This document shows, piece by piece, positions 26,436 to 35,101 of a stretch of 56,907 bases of DNA. Numbering within the stretch: the stretch's first letter is position 1; each line of letters starts with the position of its first letter. The notes under the pieces were generated by a model. That model saw only the letters and a program-made list of their open reading frames with translations. It was not told the DNA's origin and did not search any database. The DNA comes from a bacterium (GTDB lineage Bacteria; Latescibacterota; Latescibacteria; Latescibacterales; Latescibacteraceae): contig JAJFUH010000220.1 in the NCBI GenBank assembly GCA_021372535.1, positions 1 through 56,907 of the forward strand, given 5' to 3'. The position numbers and the translations under genes are program-made.

Positions 26436-27140
26436 TTACCGGCTGTTGCTTGTTTTTATATACTTTTGTGTCCACGGGCAGACATGAATGCAGATTCCGC
26501 AGATGGTTGCCTTTATGCCGATTTTCGCCGACAGATCACGGGCGGTTTTACAGCAGGCGAAAGCGTCACATATGAGCGCACGTTCGATACCGGCTTCCCA
26601 GTGGTTCCCGGAGATGGCCCGGGCCGGGCAGTGTGTCACGCATTCATGGCAGTTTCCGCACCGTGAGGTGTTCACCGGCGTTCCGGTTTCAAACGGGTAA
26701 TCGCAGAGCACGGTGGTAAGCCTGACCGCTGTTCCGAACCGCTCGGTTACCAGAAGCGCCGATTTCCCTATCGAACCCAGTCCGGCGCGTGTGGCAACGG
26801 TTTTGTGCGGTAGCGGCGTCGCCAGTGTATCATCGTCAAGAGCCTCGACTGTGGGTTCAATTGCATGGGCACGGCATCCTTTTTCACGGAGAAAATCGGC
26901 GGTGCGTTTCACCAGTCGTGATAAAAAACGGTTGGCCCTGCAGTACTCCTCATAGTAAGGCGCCGTTGGCCCGTCCGCGATACCGCGAATAATTACCGGG
27001 TCGAGAGCGAGAGCTATCGATACCGCATAGTCCATCCCCTGGCGGATATCGGACGGCAGTTCGCGGATATCGGCAAAACCGACAAGAGAAGCCCCCTCAT
27101 CGAGGAGGAGCGATTCTGTCGCGGCAGTGATATCTGTCAT
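26436..27140 (-). CDS. QueG-like protein with two 4Fe-4S clusters
   Basis: The C-terminal half carries a double-cluster ferredoxin domain: C-G-N-C-H-E-C-V-T-H-C-P, then CDAFACC and C-G-I-C-I-H-V-C-P. The middle contains a TVATRAGLGSIGKSALLV strand as in epoxyqueuosine reductase-type proteins. At 234 residues it is much shorter than QueG (over 300), with no C-terminal HEAT region, so it is better called a QueG-related reductase of unknown substrate. It may work on a corrinoid or other cofactor. It stands alone, with no clear SD. Confidence 0.75.
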   Translation of the reverse strand: MTDITAATESLLLDEGASLVGFADIRELPSDIRQGMDYAVSIALALDPVIIRGIADGPTAPYYEEYCRANRFLSRLVKRTADFLREKGCRAHAIEPTVEALDDDTLATPLPHKTVATRAGLGSIGKSALLVTERFGTAVRLTTVLCDYPFETGTPVNTSRCGNCHECVTHCPARAISGNHWEAGIERALICDAFACCKTARDLSAKIGIKATICGICIHVCPWTQKYIKTSNSR

Positions 27141-27188
27141 CTTTGTACTCTTTCATGTAACGATTTGATTCGATCTATGCATACAATT

Positions 27189-27214
27189 CAATAGAACGCG
27201 GATTTTCGCGGATT
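27189..27214 (+). repeat. dispersed repeat family 3, copy 2 (short)
   Basis: AATAGAACGCGGATTTTCGC is identical to the start of the copy at 49532; the second half of the repeat is missing here. Confidence 0.65.
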
Positions 27215-27399
27215 TATTTTATATTTCTTTATTTTATTGTGATCGATTAATAATTAATCAGGATAATATTAACTTTATGTCAATTTTTATAAAATTTGTA
27301 TGATAACCTTCAAACCATGAATGGCCGCAATGAAGGGTGAAAAGCATTTTCAAACAGATACAGGGCTTTTCTCTGTGTTCTCCGTGTCTCTGTGGTTAT

Positions 27400-27506
27400 A
27401 TTATTGCTCCGGCGGATAAATAATGATACCAATAGCAGGAATAGATGCCGAAACAAGTTCGGCATGACGTCATCCGATATCACTGTTTAATCGCCGAAGC
27501 AATAGT
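27400..27506. repeat. MITE-like palindromic repeat family 2, copy 2
   Basis: The best preserved copy: central GATGCCGAA-acaag-TTCGGCATG, left end TTATTGCTCCGGCGGATAAA and right end (inverted) CTATTGCTTCGGCGATTAAA. The arms match at most positions over ~26 bp, so the whole element can fold into one long hairpin. Confidence 0.85.
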
Positions 27507-27530
27507 TGATTTTTTTCGGATAAAGCCGGA

Positions 27531-27977
27531 TTATGAAGGCAGCTCCACGATTTCTTCGAGTATTTCGGCGGCATCCCTCACACATTTGGGACAGACAGTA
27601 CCGAAGAGCCCCTGATCTCTCACTTGTGCACGGTTTTCCGGAGAACATATGTCGCTGCCGAGCAAATCCCTGCAGTTTACACTGCCGCAGCGGGCCCCGA
27701 ACCGTTTAAAAGCCTCCTGTACCAGGGAATATGTTTTAATTTTTGCTTCATTCTCTCCGCTTTCCGTGGAACCGTATACCAGCCCGATGACAAGCACTGC
27801 ACCGGTGAGCGCTCCGCATGTTTCTCCCATGCGTCCCATGCCTCCTCCGAGGCCCCCGGCGAGCCTGAGGGCTGTTTCACGGTCAATCCCCAGATGTTCC
27901 GCATATGTCGAGAAAACAGACTGGGAACACGAAAATCCTTCGTTAAAGCATGATACCGCCCGCTCGACTCTGTTCAT
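27531..27977 (-). CDS. C_GCAxxG_C_C family redox protein
   Basis: The family is named for its cysteine pattern, seen here as F-S-C-S-Q-S, then G-E-T-C-G-A-L-T-G, then Cys residues in CGSVNC and VCPKC. The length of 148 residues is normal. Members are small putative redox or electron-transfer proteins, often near radical SAM or Fe-S proteins; their function is unproven. GGAGA lies just upstream of the ATG. The gene stands between the QueG-like and URO-D-type genes, all on the minus strand, but the gaps are too large to call an operon. Confidence 0.85.
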   Translation of the reverse strand: MNRVERAVSCFNEGFSCSQSVFSTYAEHLGIDRETALRLAGGLGGGMGRMGETCGALTGAVLVIGLVYGSTESGENEAKIKTYSLVQEAFKRFGARCGSVNCRDLLGSDICSPENRAQVRDQGLFGTVCPKCVRDAAEILEEIVELPS

Positions 27978-28055
27978 TATCAGTCTCCGCTGACCATGGC
28001 GCCGGGAAATGAAAACGTCCCGACATGGCCGGTGTGGTTATTGTTATAACAGGTG

Positions 28056-29267
28056 TTATGCATATGCCCGACAGCGTTCGAAGGCTTCAATCATCGCAAC
28101 TATGTTTTCCGGCGGGACATCGGGCTGGATATTGTGAACCTGCGTGAACACGAATCCGCCGCCCGGAGCGAGGTCACCGACACGCCGCTCGACCTCCTCC
28201 CGTATCTGAGATGCCGACCCGCTCCTCAGAACACGCTGAGTGTCGCAGCCGCCGCCCCAGAACGTGATGTCACCCCCGAAACGTTTTTTCAGGAGCGCGG
28301 TATCCATACCCGCGGCGGACACCTGTACCGGGTTGAGGGAATCGACACCCGCCTCGATGAGGAACGGAATAAATTCCGAGACCGCGCCGCACGAATGAAA
28401 CAAGATCGATGCGCCGGTCTTTCCTTTAATGAAGCCGAAGAGACGTTTCTGGTACGGCCACAACATCTCGCGGTAGCAGTCCGGGGAAATCATCGGCCCG
28501 TTCTGCGTGCCGAGATCGTCGTTGAGGAGCACCACCTGCACGAGGGTGCCGACACGGTCGAGATACCGTTCACACCGCCCGATGTACGCATCGGTGAGCA
28601 TATCGAAGAGCCCATGGACGAGGGGTTTGTTGAGCAGAAGATCCATCATGAACGTCTCGTAGCCCCGCAGCTGCTGTCCCGCGGCGAGAAGGTGGAGCTG
28701 GAGATTGGCCACAATGGCGAGATCGGTTTCCTCAAACAGCCGTTGCGCCCGCATCCCGATAGAATCGAGGGTTTCATCCGCGTAAAAGGGCCAGTCGGAC
28801 GACTCTATATCACGGGCGAATGCGTTCAGTCCGGCAGGATCGGATATATCCGCGAGCGGGGCATGAACCGATTCGAAATAGTAACCCCCGGAAGGCATGC
28901 GGGCTGTAACCGTTCCATGCTCATTCCGCACAACCAGATTATCCGCGCTGTCCTTCACCGGATTCCATTTCGAGGGGACGGAGCACGGAGAACCATCGGG
29001 AAGAATTGAGGATTTCCACGACACCGGCTCGATGAGCAGCGGAATGGTGTCGGGTTTCAAAACACGGCGGACATCATCCTCGATTTTGGTTATCTGCTGG
29101 TAAACGTCGAATATCGGTGTACTGCCGTACCCGAGACCGAGATGCTCCCTCAGCCTGTTGTATGCGATGCCTGTGATGCCCGAGGATTCGATGCCGCCGA
29201 TATCGAGGGGAATTTTGTCGGGTTCACGGTGTTTGAGTGTCGCGACCACCCGTTCACGCGGTGTCAT
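28056..29267 (-). CDS. uroporphyrinogen decarboxylase-family methyltransferase
   Basis: The 403-residue protein starts with MTPRERVVATLKHREPDKIP, the usual N-terminus of MtaA/CmuA-type members of the URO-D family. F-H-S-C-G-A-V supplies the H-x-C zinc motif used by corrinoid-dependent methyltransferases, and GGGCDTQ follows near the C-terminus. True heme URO-D proteins lack this motif. It probably moves methyl groups to or from a corrinoid or coenzyme, substrate unknown. No corrinoid protein is adjacent. AGAGGAT precedes the start codon. Confidence 0.83.
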   Translation of the reverse strand: MTPRERVVATLKHREPDKIPLDIGGIESSGITGIAYNRLREHLGLGYGSTPIFDVYQQITKIEDDVRRVLKPDTIPLLIEPVSWKSSILPDGSPCSVPSKWNPVKDSADNLVVRNEHGTVTARMPSGGYYFESVHAPLADISDPAGLNAFARDIESSDWPFYADETLDSIGMRAQRLFEETDLAIVANLQLHLLAAGQQLRGYETFMMDLLLNKPLVHGLFDMLTDAYIGRCERYLDRVGTLVQVVLLNDDLGTQNGPMISPDCYREMLWPYQKRLFGFIKGKTGASILFHSCGAVSEFIPFLIEAGVDSLNPVQVSAAGMDTALLKKRFGGDITFWGGGCDTQRVLRSGSASQIREEVERRVGDLAPGGGFVFTQVHNIQPDVPPENIVAMIEAFERCRAYA

Positions 29268-29372
29268 GGTATCCTCTTTTTTTTATAATACCATATTTCT
29301 GGCCATTGATCAGTATAGGGATATTTCCGACCATTTTCCAGCTTTATTCGGAACAGCCAGATTGCGACAAGA

Positions 29373-31613
29373 TTACTCGGCGAGCAGTTCTTCCACCTGT
29401 CTGTCCGGAAGGGCTTCATCGGACGGTTTTCCCATATGCGTATACCGAACGATCCCCTTTGTGTCGATGATGAAAAATGCCGGGATTTTTTGCAGGCCGT
29501 ATTGTTCCATTACGATTTCATCCGAATCGAGGAGAACACGGCAGGTTATACCGTGTCCGCCGAGAAACGTTTTCACCGTTTCCGCTTCCTCGCGCTCCAT
29601 GGTATCGATTCCCACGACACGGACACCTTTCGTGCCATATTTTTCATGGAGGCTCTGAACAAGAGGCATGGCTTCAACACACGGTTCCGACCATGTGGCA
29701 AAGAAGCACAGTACCACGACGTTGCCCTTCAGACCGGACAGCGTCACATTATCCCCATTGACATCGTTGAGCGCGAATTCGGGAGCTTCGCGGCCGTTCA
29801 GGTCTACCACTTCGGGCTGGGAATCTTTCCGCGGGCCGAACGAATCGACCTGTTCCGCTCCCTGAAACGTTTCAAGCGAAAACATCCCTTTCGGAAAAAC
29901 CGGATTGGTAACGATATCGGAATGTATATCCGTCATGGTTACCTTTATCCCTTTCATTTCCTTACGCTGACTTTCGGGAAGACCTTCGCACAGTTTTTCC
30001 ATATCGAGCCTGACCGATGCTTTTCGTATGAGAAAATCCTCGTTCCCTATCCATACTCTGAAACTGATCGGGATATCACCGGTTATTGTTACGGGAATCA
30101 GCGCCGGGGAATACGATCCGCATGGTATGGTCAACTCGACAACCGTTGTGGATTTGCCGTCCAGCATCTCCTCGCTCACCCGGGATACCGTGCCGATGTT
30201 CTTTATAAAATCGTCCAACGGATTATCGCTTGCCGCCAGAAGCTGTACAATCATGCTCCCGCCCACTATTCTATCGGGCATCTGCAAATTGGAGATCGAG
30301 AGTTCCGCGGGAGCGTCCTGTATCATCATCTGGTTCCATCTTCCGATGCACCTGATCTGATAGTTACCGTCACAGACAAGCGAAGCAAAACCGGCAAATG
30401 ATTGTTCCGGACTCTCTATCTTATACTGGTTCGACCGTTCGCTCGCGAACAGAAACGGTACGGTCTGTGCGATGTTTCCGGCGGGTCGTATAACGTCGAA
30501 ACTGACCAACGTTGTATCACGGTAGCTCCTGAGAGATTCGTATGCGGCAATCGATTTTTTCAGAATATCCGGAAGAACGAGAGGTTTCGGGGAATAATCC
30601 CGGACTGCGGTTTTCCCGGATTTAACGGTGATTTTCATGGCATAATCAGGATCGAAGCCATGACCGCTCCCGGGCTTGAGAACATATTTTCCCCGAGGCA
30701 GCATGACCGTATAACGTCCGGTACTGTCGGCCCTGACATTTCCAAGCCATTCTTTTTCCTGGTAAATCCTGAAATCGAATCCGGGGATTGCCCCGTGGTC
30801 ACTCTTGTTCGTGACAGATCCCGTGACAGTTCCCGCATCTCCGGCCTTCCCGACGAGGAGTACGCTGCCGAGCATATCGCCATTGAAGAATTTCAACGGC
30901 GCATACGGCCCCCAGCTTACCCAAGCCGCATTGTCATCTTCACTGTCCTTGTCCGCGACCACCACATCCATTCCGATCGTTTTCCCCGGCACAAGGATGG
31001 AGGGTCTGGCCGGGAAACTGTCGTAGGCCTGTATCGCCCATTCGTAGACGGAAATATCGCCTGTCCGTACATACGCGCACCGTGTTCCCGTTATGGTTAT
31101 ATCTCCACCTGCCAGATCGGGATTAAGTGAGTTTCCAGCACCGTAGTCGCCTCCGGGCGGGCACATGATATACTGGAGCGCTGCCATGGTTTCCGCGGTG
31201 AACTGCCGGAATGAAGCAGAATGTTTTTTATACCGTTTCGTGCCCTCGATGTATATCTCGCAGCCATCCGTCCGGTTCGGACCGAAGCCGGTCTGAACGA
31301 TGTCATCGCGGACCAGCACTGCCACATATAGCAGGTTCTCTTCCGCGCTGTATCCGATCATGAACACGGGGGACAAATCGGCCGACGAGGTCAGGTCGGC
31401 GTTATCGATGTCGGTCGTACCATACGCCTGGCCGTGGTGAAGGATAGGATACCGTACCATGCCGTCCGGCCAGTCATTCAGTTTACCATCGATGGTGATT
31501 CCCTTCAGAGGAATGGCACAGGCTGTCGTAGTGCCGGGCTGCGCATAAGCAGCCACAGAGCACAGTAGGACCGAAAACAATCCCAGAACGATGCAAATCA
31601 CAGGTGTTCTCAT
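29373..31613 (-). CDS. exported CBM9-like / TlpA-like thioredoxin fusion protein
   Basis: A 746-residue exported protein. A signal peptide (cleavage near AAYA/QP) is followed by a carbohydrate-binding CBM9-like domain (IDGKLNDWP, about residues 35-265), a CarboxypepD_reg-like beta module (GSVTNKSDHGAIPG), a lipoprotein-sorting/DUF2092-like middle region (about 350-600), and a TlpA/AhpC thioredoxin fold (about 605-746). The redox motif reads W-S-E-P-C (S642, C645): the first cysteine of the normal C-x-x-C is a serine. A disulfide exchange by the usual two-cysteine route is therefore not possible. AAAGG lies before the start. Confidence 0.8.
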   Translation of the reverse strand: MRTPVICIVLGLFSVLLCSVAAYAQPGTTTACAIPLKGITIDGKLNDWPDGMVRYPILHHGQAYGTTDIDNADLTSSADLSPVFMIGYSAEENLLYVAVLVRDDIVQTGFGPNRTDGCEIYIEGTKRYKKHSASFRQFTAETMAALQYIMCPPGGDYGAGNSLNPDLAGGDITITGTRCAYVRTGDISVYEWAIQAYDSFPARPSILVPGKTIGMDVVVADKDSEDDNAAWVSWGPYAPLKFFNGDMLGSVLLVGKAGDAGTVTGSVTNKSDHGAIPGFDFRIYQEKEWLGNVRADSTGRYTVMLPRGKYVLKPGSGHGFDPDYAMKITVKSGKTAVRDYSPKPLVLPDILKKSIAAYESLRSYRDTTLVSFDVIRPAGNIAQTVPFLFASERSNQYKIESPEQSFAGFASLVCDGNYQIRCIGRWNQMMIQDAPAELSISNLQMPDRIVGGSMIVQLLAASDNPLDDFIKNIGTVSRVSEEMLDGKSTTVVELTIPCGSYSPALIPVTITGDIPISFRVWIGNEDFLIRKASVRLDMEKLCEGLPESQRKEMKGIKVTMTDIHSDIVTNPVFPKGMFSLETFQGAEQVDSFGPRKDSQPEVVDLNGREAPEFALNDVNGDNVTLSGLKGNVVVLCFFATWSEPCVEAMPLVQSLHEKYGTKGVRVVGIDTMEREEAETVKTFLGGHGITCRVLLDSDEIVMEQYGLQKIPAFFIIDTKGIVRYTHMGKPSDEALPDRQVEELLAE

Positions 31614-31700
31614 TTCGGTAACCTTTTAATAGTGTATGAGCTTCGAGCGATATCGTTTCCCCGGTAATACAACCGGCCGGATAACACAAGGAACATCACG

Positions 31701-31793
31701 TGGACTGTGAAAAAGTGTTTTTACGCGCCCGATGATGAAATATATAGTTTTATTGCAGTAAAAGACATGTAAATCAGCACTTCATGTCAGGAT
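31701..31793 (+). repeat. dispersed hairpin repeat family 1, copy C
   Basis: TGTGAAAAAGTGTTTTTACG is followed by CCCGATGATGAAATAT and AAAGACATGTAAATCAGCAC, in the same order as in copies A and D. It lies between the TlpA-fusion gene and the KamA-family gene. Confidence 0.75.
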
Positions 31794-31892
31794 TTTTCAG
31801 CATCGGGGTTGCCAGCATGGAAGAAACACAGCCGCAGACTCTTATCCGGAATGCATGGTGTGTACGAAGATCTGGGACGTATTTCAAGCCTT

Positions 31893-33071
31893 TTACTCCA
31901 CTGCCAGGAGACCGGAATCATTGATAGAAGGGCAGGTTTCCAGTTCCGCATCGGATACATGAAACGGATTTTCAAGCAGATAATCTTCGATTTTTTCGCG
32001 GTAATCATCGTACCAGTACGCATGGGGATTTCGCCTGTAAATGACAATTCGGGCTTTCTTGTCATAATGTGCAGCGCGGTGGAATTTGAATACGACATGA
32101 GCTTCCGTCAGACCAAGCACCTCGATTTTCCCCAGGCTGTGGGACATCACGAACCGTGACCGCTTGGCAAGTCCCGAACAGCGCATTTTCGCCTGTTCGT
32201 GGATCTCGTAGGCACGTTCCACAGGGACAGATAGATGCCTGTTGCCCTGTGTCGGGCGGCACTGGAACACATAGTAGGGCGGAACCCCGATATATGAGAG
32301 TTTATCGAGCAGTTCCGCGAGTACTTCCGAGGAATCATTGAGACCACTGATAATCGGTGTCTGATTGGCGGTAACGACTCCGGCCCTGTGTATTGTGTGA
32401 AGCGCCTGTACCGCAGCATCGGTCAATTCGCGGGGATGATTGAAATGGACGATCATGTAGATTTTTCTGGAGGGAGTACTGTACTTCGAAAGCATTTCAG
32501 GCAGCGAGGGATCATGCAAAATCCTGAAAGGATTGAACGCGGGCATCTTGGTGCCTATCCGTATGACCCGGACATGGTCGATTTCGCGGAGCCGGCTGAT
32601 AATGCCCCCGAGCCTGTCAGTGGAGAGAACAAGCGGATCGCCGCCCGTGATAAGAATATTGTTGAGTTCCTGGTGAGCACGGATATACTTCAGCGCTTCC
32701 GAGATGTCGCGAATCGTTTCATCATTGTCATTCATGAAGATACGTTTCCGGAAGCAGAACCGGCAGTATCCGCCGCAGACGTTGTTGACAAGGAGAAGGG
32801 CTGTGTGCTCGTACTTGTGCTCAAGACCCGGCACCATCGTATAGTGCTTCTCGTTCGAAGCATCGAGCTGCCCCCACGGTTCCAGTTCGGCGAGGTCGGG
32901 AATGATGATTCTGCGGATGGGATCTCCGGGATCGTCCCAGTCTATGAGGGAAAGATAGTAATCGTTCGCCCGGAATGCGTGGAATCCGCACACATCCTGA
33001 AGCTCGATCTGTTCTCTTCCGGACAGACCGGCAACCTTATCGAGACGGGAAATATACGTGGGTTTGATCAT
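31893..33071 (-). CDS. KamA-family radical SAM protein (lysine 2,3-aminomutase-like)
   Basis: The radical SAM cluster motif is C-G-G-Y-C-R-F-C, followed by FRKR and ILITGGDPL as in lysine 2,3-aminomutase and EpmB. The PLP-lysine motif of true aminomutase (D-A-P-G-G-G-G-K) is absent; SHSLGKIEV carries a Lys that could take its place in this subfamily. The amino acid acted on is uncertain. The start is set at ATG 33071 since AGGAGA stands ~6 nt upstream; the open frame's TTG five codons earlier has none. Length 392 residues. Confidence 0.82.
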   Translation of the reverse strand: MIKPTYISRLDKVAGLSGREQIELQDVCGFHAFRANDYYLSLIDWDDPGDPIRRIIIPDLAELEPWGQLDASNEKHYTMVPGLEHKYEHTALLLVNNVCGGYCRFCFRKRIFMNDNDETIRDISEALKYIRAHQELNNILITGGDPLVLSTDRLGGIISRLREIDHVRVIRIGTKMPAFNPFRILHDPSLPEMLSKYSTPSRKIYMIVHFNHPRELTDAAVQALHTIHRAGVVTANQTPIISGLNDSSEVLAELLDKLSYIGVPPYYVFQCRPTQGNRHLSVPVERAYEIHEQAKMRCSGLAKRSRFVMSHSLGKIEVLGLTEAHVVFKFHRAAHYDKKARIVIYRRNPHAYWYDDYREKIEDYLLENPFHVSDAELETCPSINDSGLLAVE

Positions 33072-33694
33072 AAGGTCTCCTTTCAAAGAACATACACCTC
33101 AAATAAAGCCACAGAAGCCCTATCGAGCGCCACGCGGAAAGACATAAACCTTGGAATATATCCAGACTAAGTGGAAGAATTGCCAGCGGGTTATATCATT
33201 AGAATAAATTAATACGCATAATACACTTATACGAAGAAAATACCATAAAACCGCAATTCGGATGAAATTCCCACACTGTCGCGGCAGTATATGATATGGT
33301 ATTCAACCGGATTATTTTTTTCTCTGTTTACAGTATAATATCGAATGGCTTGTTATGCAATTTTTTATTTCATAAAAATCCCATATTTTCATATGAAATT
33401 CCATGCAGGATAATTACTGCCCGACTCATGGTTTACAGTATTCCGGACCGGATTGTTATGAGTATGAATCTTCAGGCGGATTATGCCCGGCCGGTTTCGG
33501 TGTCGGTAAAAGTGATGTTTTCATTTTCGGCTGCTTTCTCCCCTATGGAATTCACCATGTACCATTCATATACCCTAAACGAACTATTGGTGATTTTATC
33601 CGGAGTATTTATGTTAATGGAGCGGATAGTGAAAAAGTTTTTTCATGCACCCGGTTATGATATACAGTGAGTCGATGCCAGCAGGGAATGCACC
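33072..33694. other. ~620-nt intergenic region
   Basis: This AT-rich region has two overlapping open frames (33296-33670 and 33403-33660) with no recognisable domain, no good ribosome site and poor composition for coding, so neither is called. The right end holds the half copy E of repeat family 1. Confidence 0.5.
33622..33664 (+). repeat. dispersed hairpin repeat family 1, half copy E
   Basis: Only the poly-A hairpin half is present: GATAGTGAAAAAGTTTTTTC, then a CCCGGTTATGATAT-like stretch. The CATGTAAATC core is missing. Confidence 0.55.
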
Positions 33695-34645
33695 ATGACG
33701 GAAAAAATAAAAATCGGCGTCAGCGCCTGTCTTCTCGGTGAAAAAGTCCGGTATGACGGCGGCCACAAGCATGATTGCTTTATTACGGACACGCTCGGGA
33801 GGTACATGGAGTTTGTTCCGGTCTGTCCGGAAGTCGGGTGCGGCCTTCCGGTTCCACGTGAAACGATGCAACTCACCGGCGACCCCACTGATCCGCGTCT
33901 TGTGACCTGTCGGACCGGGACAGACCATACCGTGCAGATGGCGTCATGGGGAAAATTTCGGCTCTCCGGAATCGAAAAAGAATATCTGTACGGATATATA
34001 TTCAAAAGCAGGTCGCCGTCGTGCGGTATGGCGCGTATCAGGGTTTATAACAGCCCGGGAATTACTGCTCACACCGGTACCGGAGTCTGGGCGCGGATGT
34101 TTATGGATCATTATCCGCTTCTGCCCGCTGTGGAAGAGAGCTGTCTCCATGACCCGATCCTGAGGGAGCATTTTATTGAGCGGATTTTCGTTTACAGACG
34201 GTGGCGCGAGATGCTTTCCCGGGATAAGACTCCAGCCGGTCTGATAGATTTTCACACCCGGCACAAAATGCTCATCATGTCTCACAGCCCCCTGATTCTC
34301 CGTGAGCTCGGGAAACTGACAGCCTCGGGTATGAACTGTAATATTGATGAGCTCTGCTCTTCGTATATCGCGCTGTTATCCACAGCACTCGATCTCAAAG
34401 CTACCGTAAGGAAAAACGTCAACGTTCTTCACCATCTCATGGGATATTTCAAAAAGCGGCTTACCCATGATGAAAAACGGGAACTCGCCGACATAATCGA
34501 TAAATACGGCAGGGAATGTCTTCCCCTCGTCGTACCGGTCACTCTCGTCAATCACTATGTCGGGAAATACGATCAGCCTTACCTGAAAATCCAGTATTAT
34601 CTCAATCCCAATCCAATCGAGCTTATGCTTCGCACCCATGTCTGA
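33695..34645 (+). CDS. TudS-like DUF523 domain fused to DUF1722 (YbgA-type)
   Basis: The N-terminal ~150 residues are DUF523, a family that includes the Fe-S thiouracil desulfidase TudS: S-A-C-L-L-G, V-C-P-E-V-x-C-G-L-P-x-P-R-E and S-R-S-P-S-C-G supply the conserved cysteines. The C-terminal ~150 residues (YRRWREML to the end) are DUF1722, as in E. coli YbgA. The function of the fused form is not proven; sulfur removal from a thio-base or RNA-derived compound is a fair guess for the first domain. AGGGAA lies before ATG. Confidence 0.85.
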   Translation: MTEKIKIGVSACLLGEKVRYDGGHKHDCFITDTLGRYMEFVPVCPEVGCGLPVPRETMQLTGDPTDPRLVTCRTGTDHTVQMASWGKFRLSGIEKEYLYGYIFKSRSPSCGMARIRVYNSPGITAHTGTGVWARMFMDHYPLLPAVEESCLHDPILREHFIERIFVYRRWREMLSRDKTPAGLIDFHTRHKMLIMSHSPLILRELGKLTASGMNCNIDELCSSYIALLSTALDLKATVRKNVNVLHHLMGYFKKRLTHDEKRELADIIDKYGRECLPLVVPVTLVNHYVGKYDQPYLKIQYYLNPNPIELMLRTHV

Positions 34646-34702
34646 CAGGTAAGCTCTGCCGCCGATTTTTTTCTGTATCACGCGCCGCTTAAAAACCGAT
34701 TG

Positions 34703-34807
34703 TTATTACTTCGGCGAATAAATAATGCTACTCATATTTGGAATAGATGCCGAAACAAGTTCGGCATGACGTCTCCGATGTCACTGTTTATTCACCGGAG
34801 CAATATA
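34703..34807. repeat. MITE-like palindromic repeat family 2, copy 3
   Basis: The central GATGCCGAA-acaag-TTCGGCATG hairpin and arms TTATTACTTCGGCGAATAAA and, inverted, TATTGCTCCGGTGAATAAA are well kept. It joins family 1 copy D with only a few bases between. Confidence 0.82.
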
Positions 34808-34810
34808 TAA

Positions 34811-34930
34811 GGGGGCGATGAAAAAGTATTTTTTTCACACACTCTATGACGAAATGTGTTATTTTTTTGCTGTCAAAAGCATGTAAATCGTCAATTTGTG
34901 CCGACCTTTAACAGCTTATATCCTGACGTA
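34811..34930 (+). repeat. dispersed hairpin repeat family 1, copy D
   Basis: The fullest plus-strand copy: GGGGGCGATGAAAAAGTATT with a facing TTTTTTTCA, then GACGAAATGTG, GCTGTCAAAAGCATGTAAAT, and TCGTCA-attt-GTGCCGA as a second hairpin, ending CCTTTAACAGCTTATAT. Confidence 0.8.
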
Positions 34931-35101
34931 TGGTGTTTTTCACCACGATTATAAAGTGCGATAACAAGATACTTTTTTTACATATCGCTTATTCAAATGA
35001 TTAAAAAATGCGTATTCACAAAAATATATCCGTATTTTTTTATAAACAACTATTAAATAATACAAGATGTTAATAATCTCATGAAAATGATTTTCCTTTT
35101 T

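Larger units (their letters stand above)
27141..27530. other. 390-nt intergenic region with repeats
   Basis: The region contains repeat family 3 copy 2 (27189-27214), a family 4-like stretch (27366-27400) and MITE-like copy 2 (27400-27506), almost back to back. No gene or clear promoter was seen. Confidence 0.6.

Noticed and set aside
28053-29009. 318-residue plus-strand open frame opposite the URO-D-type gene
   Set aside because: It is the antisense of a well-supported enzyme gene and shows no family features.
33296-33670. 124-residue and 85-residue overlapping open frames
   Set aside because: They have no ribosome site, no recognisable domain and run into repeat family 1; they look like chance frames in AT-rich DNA.
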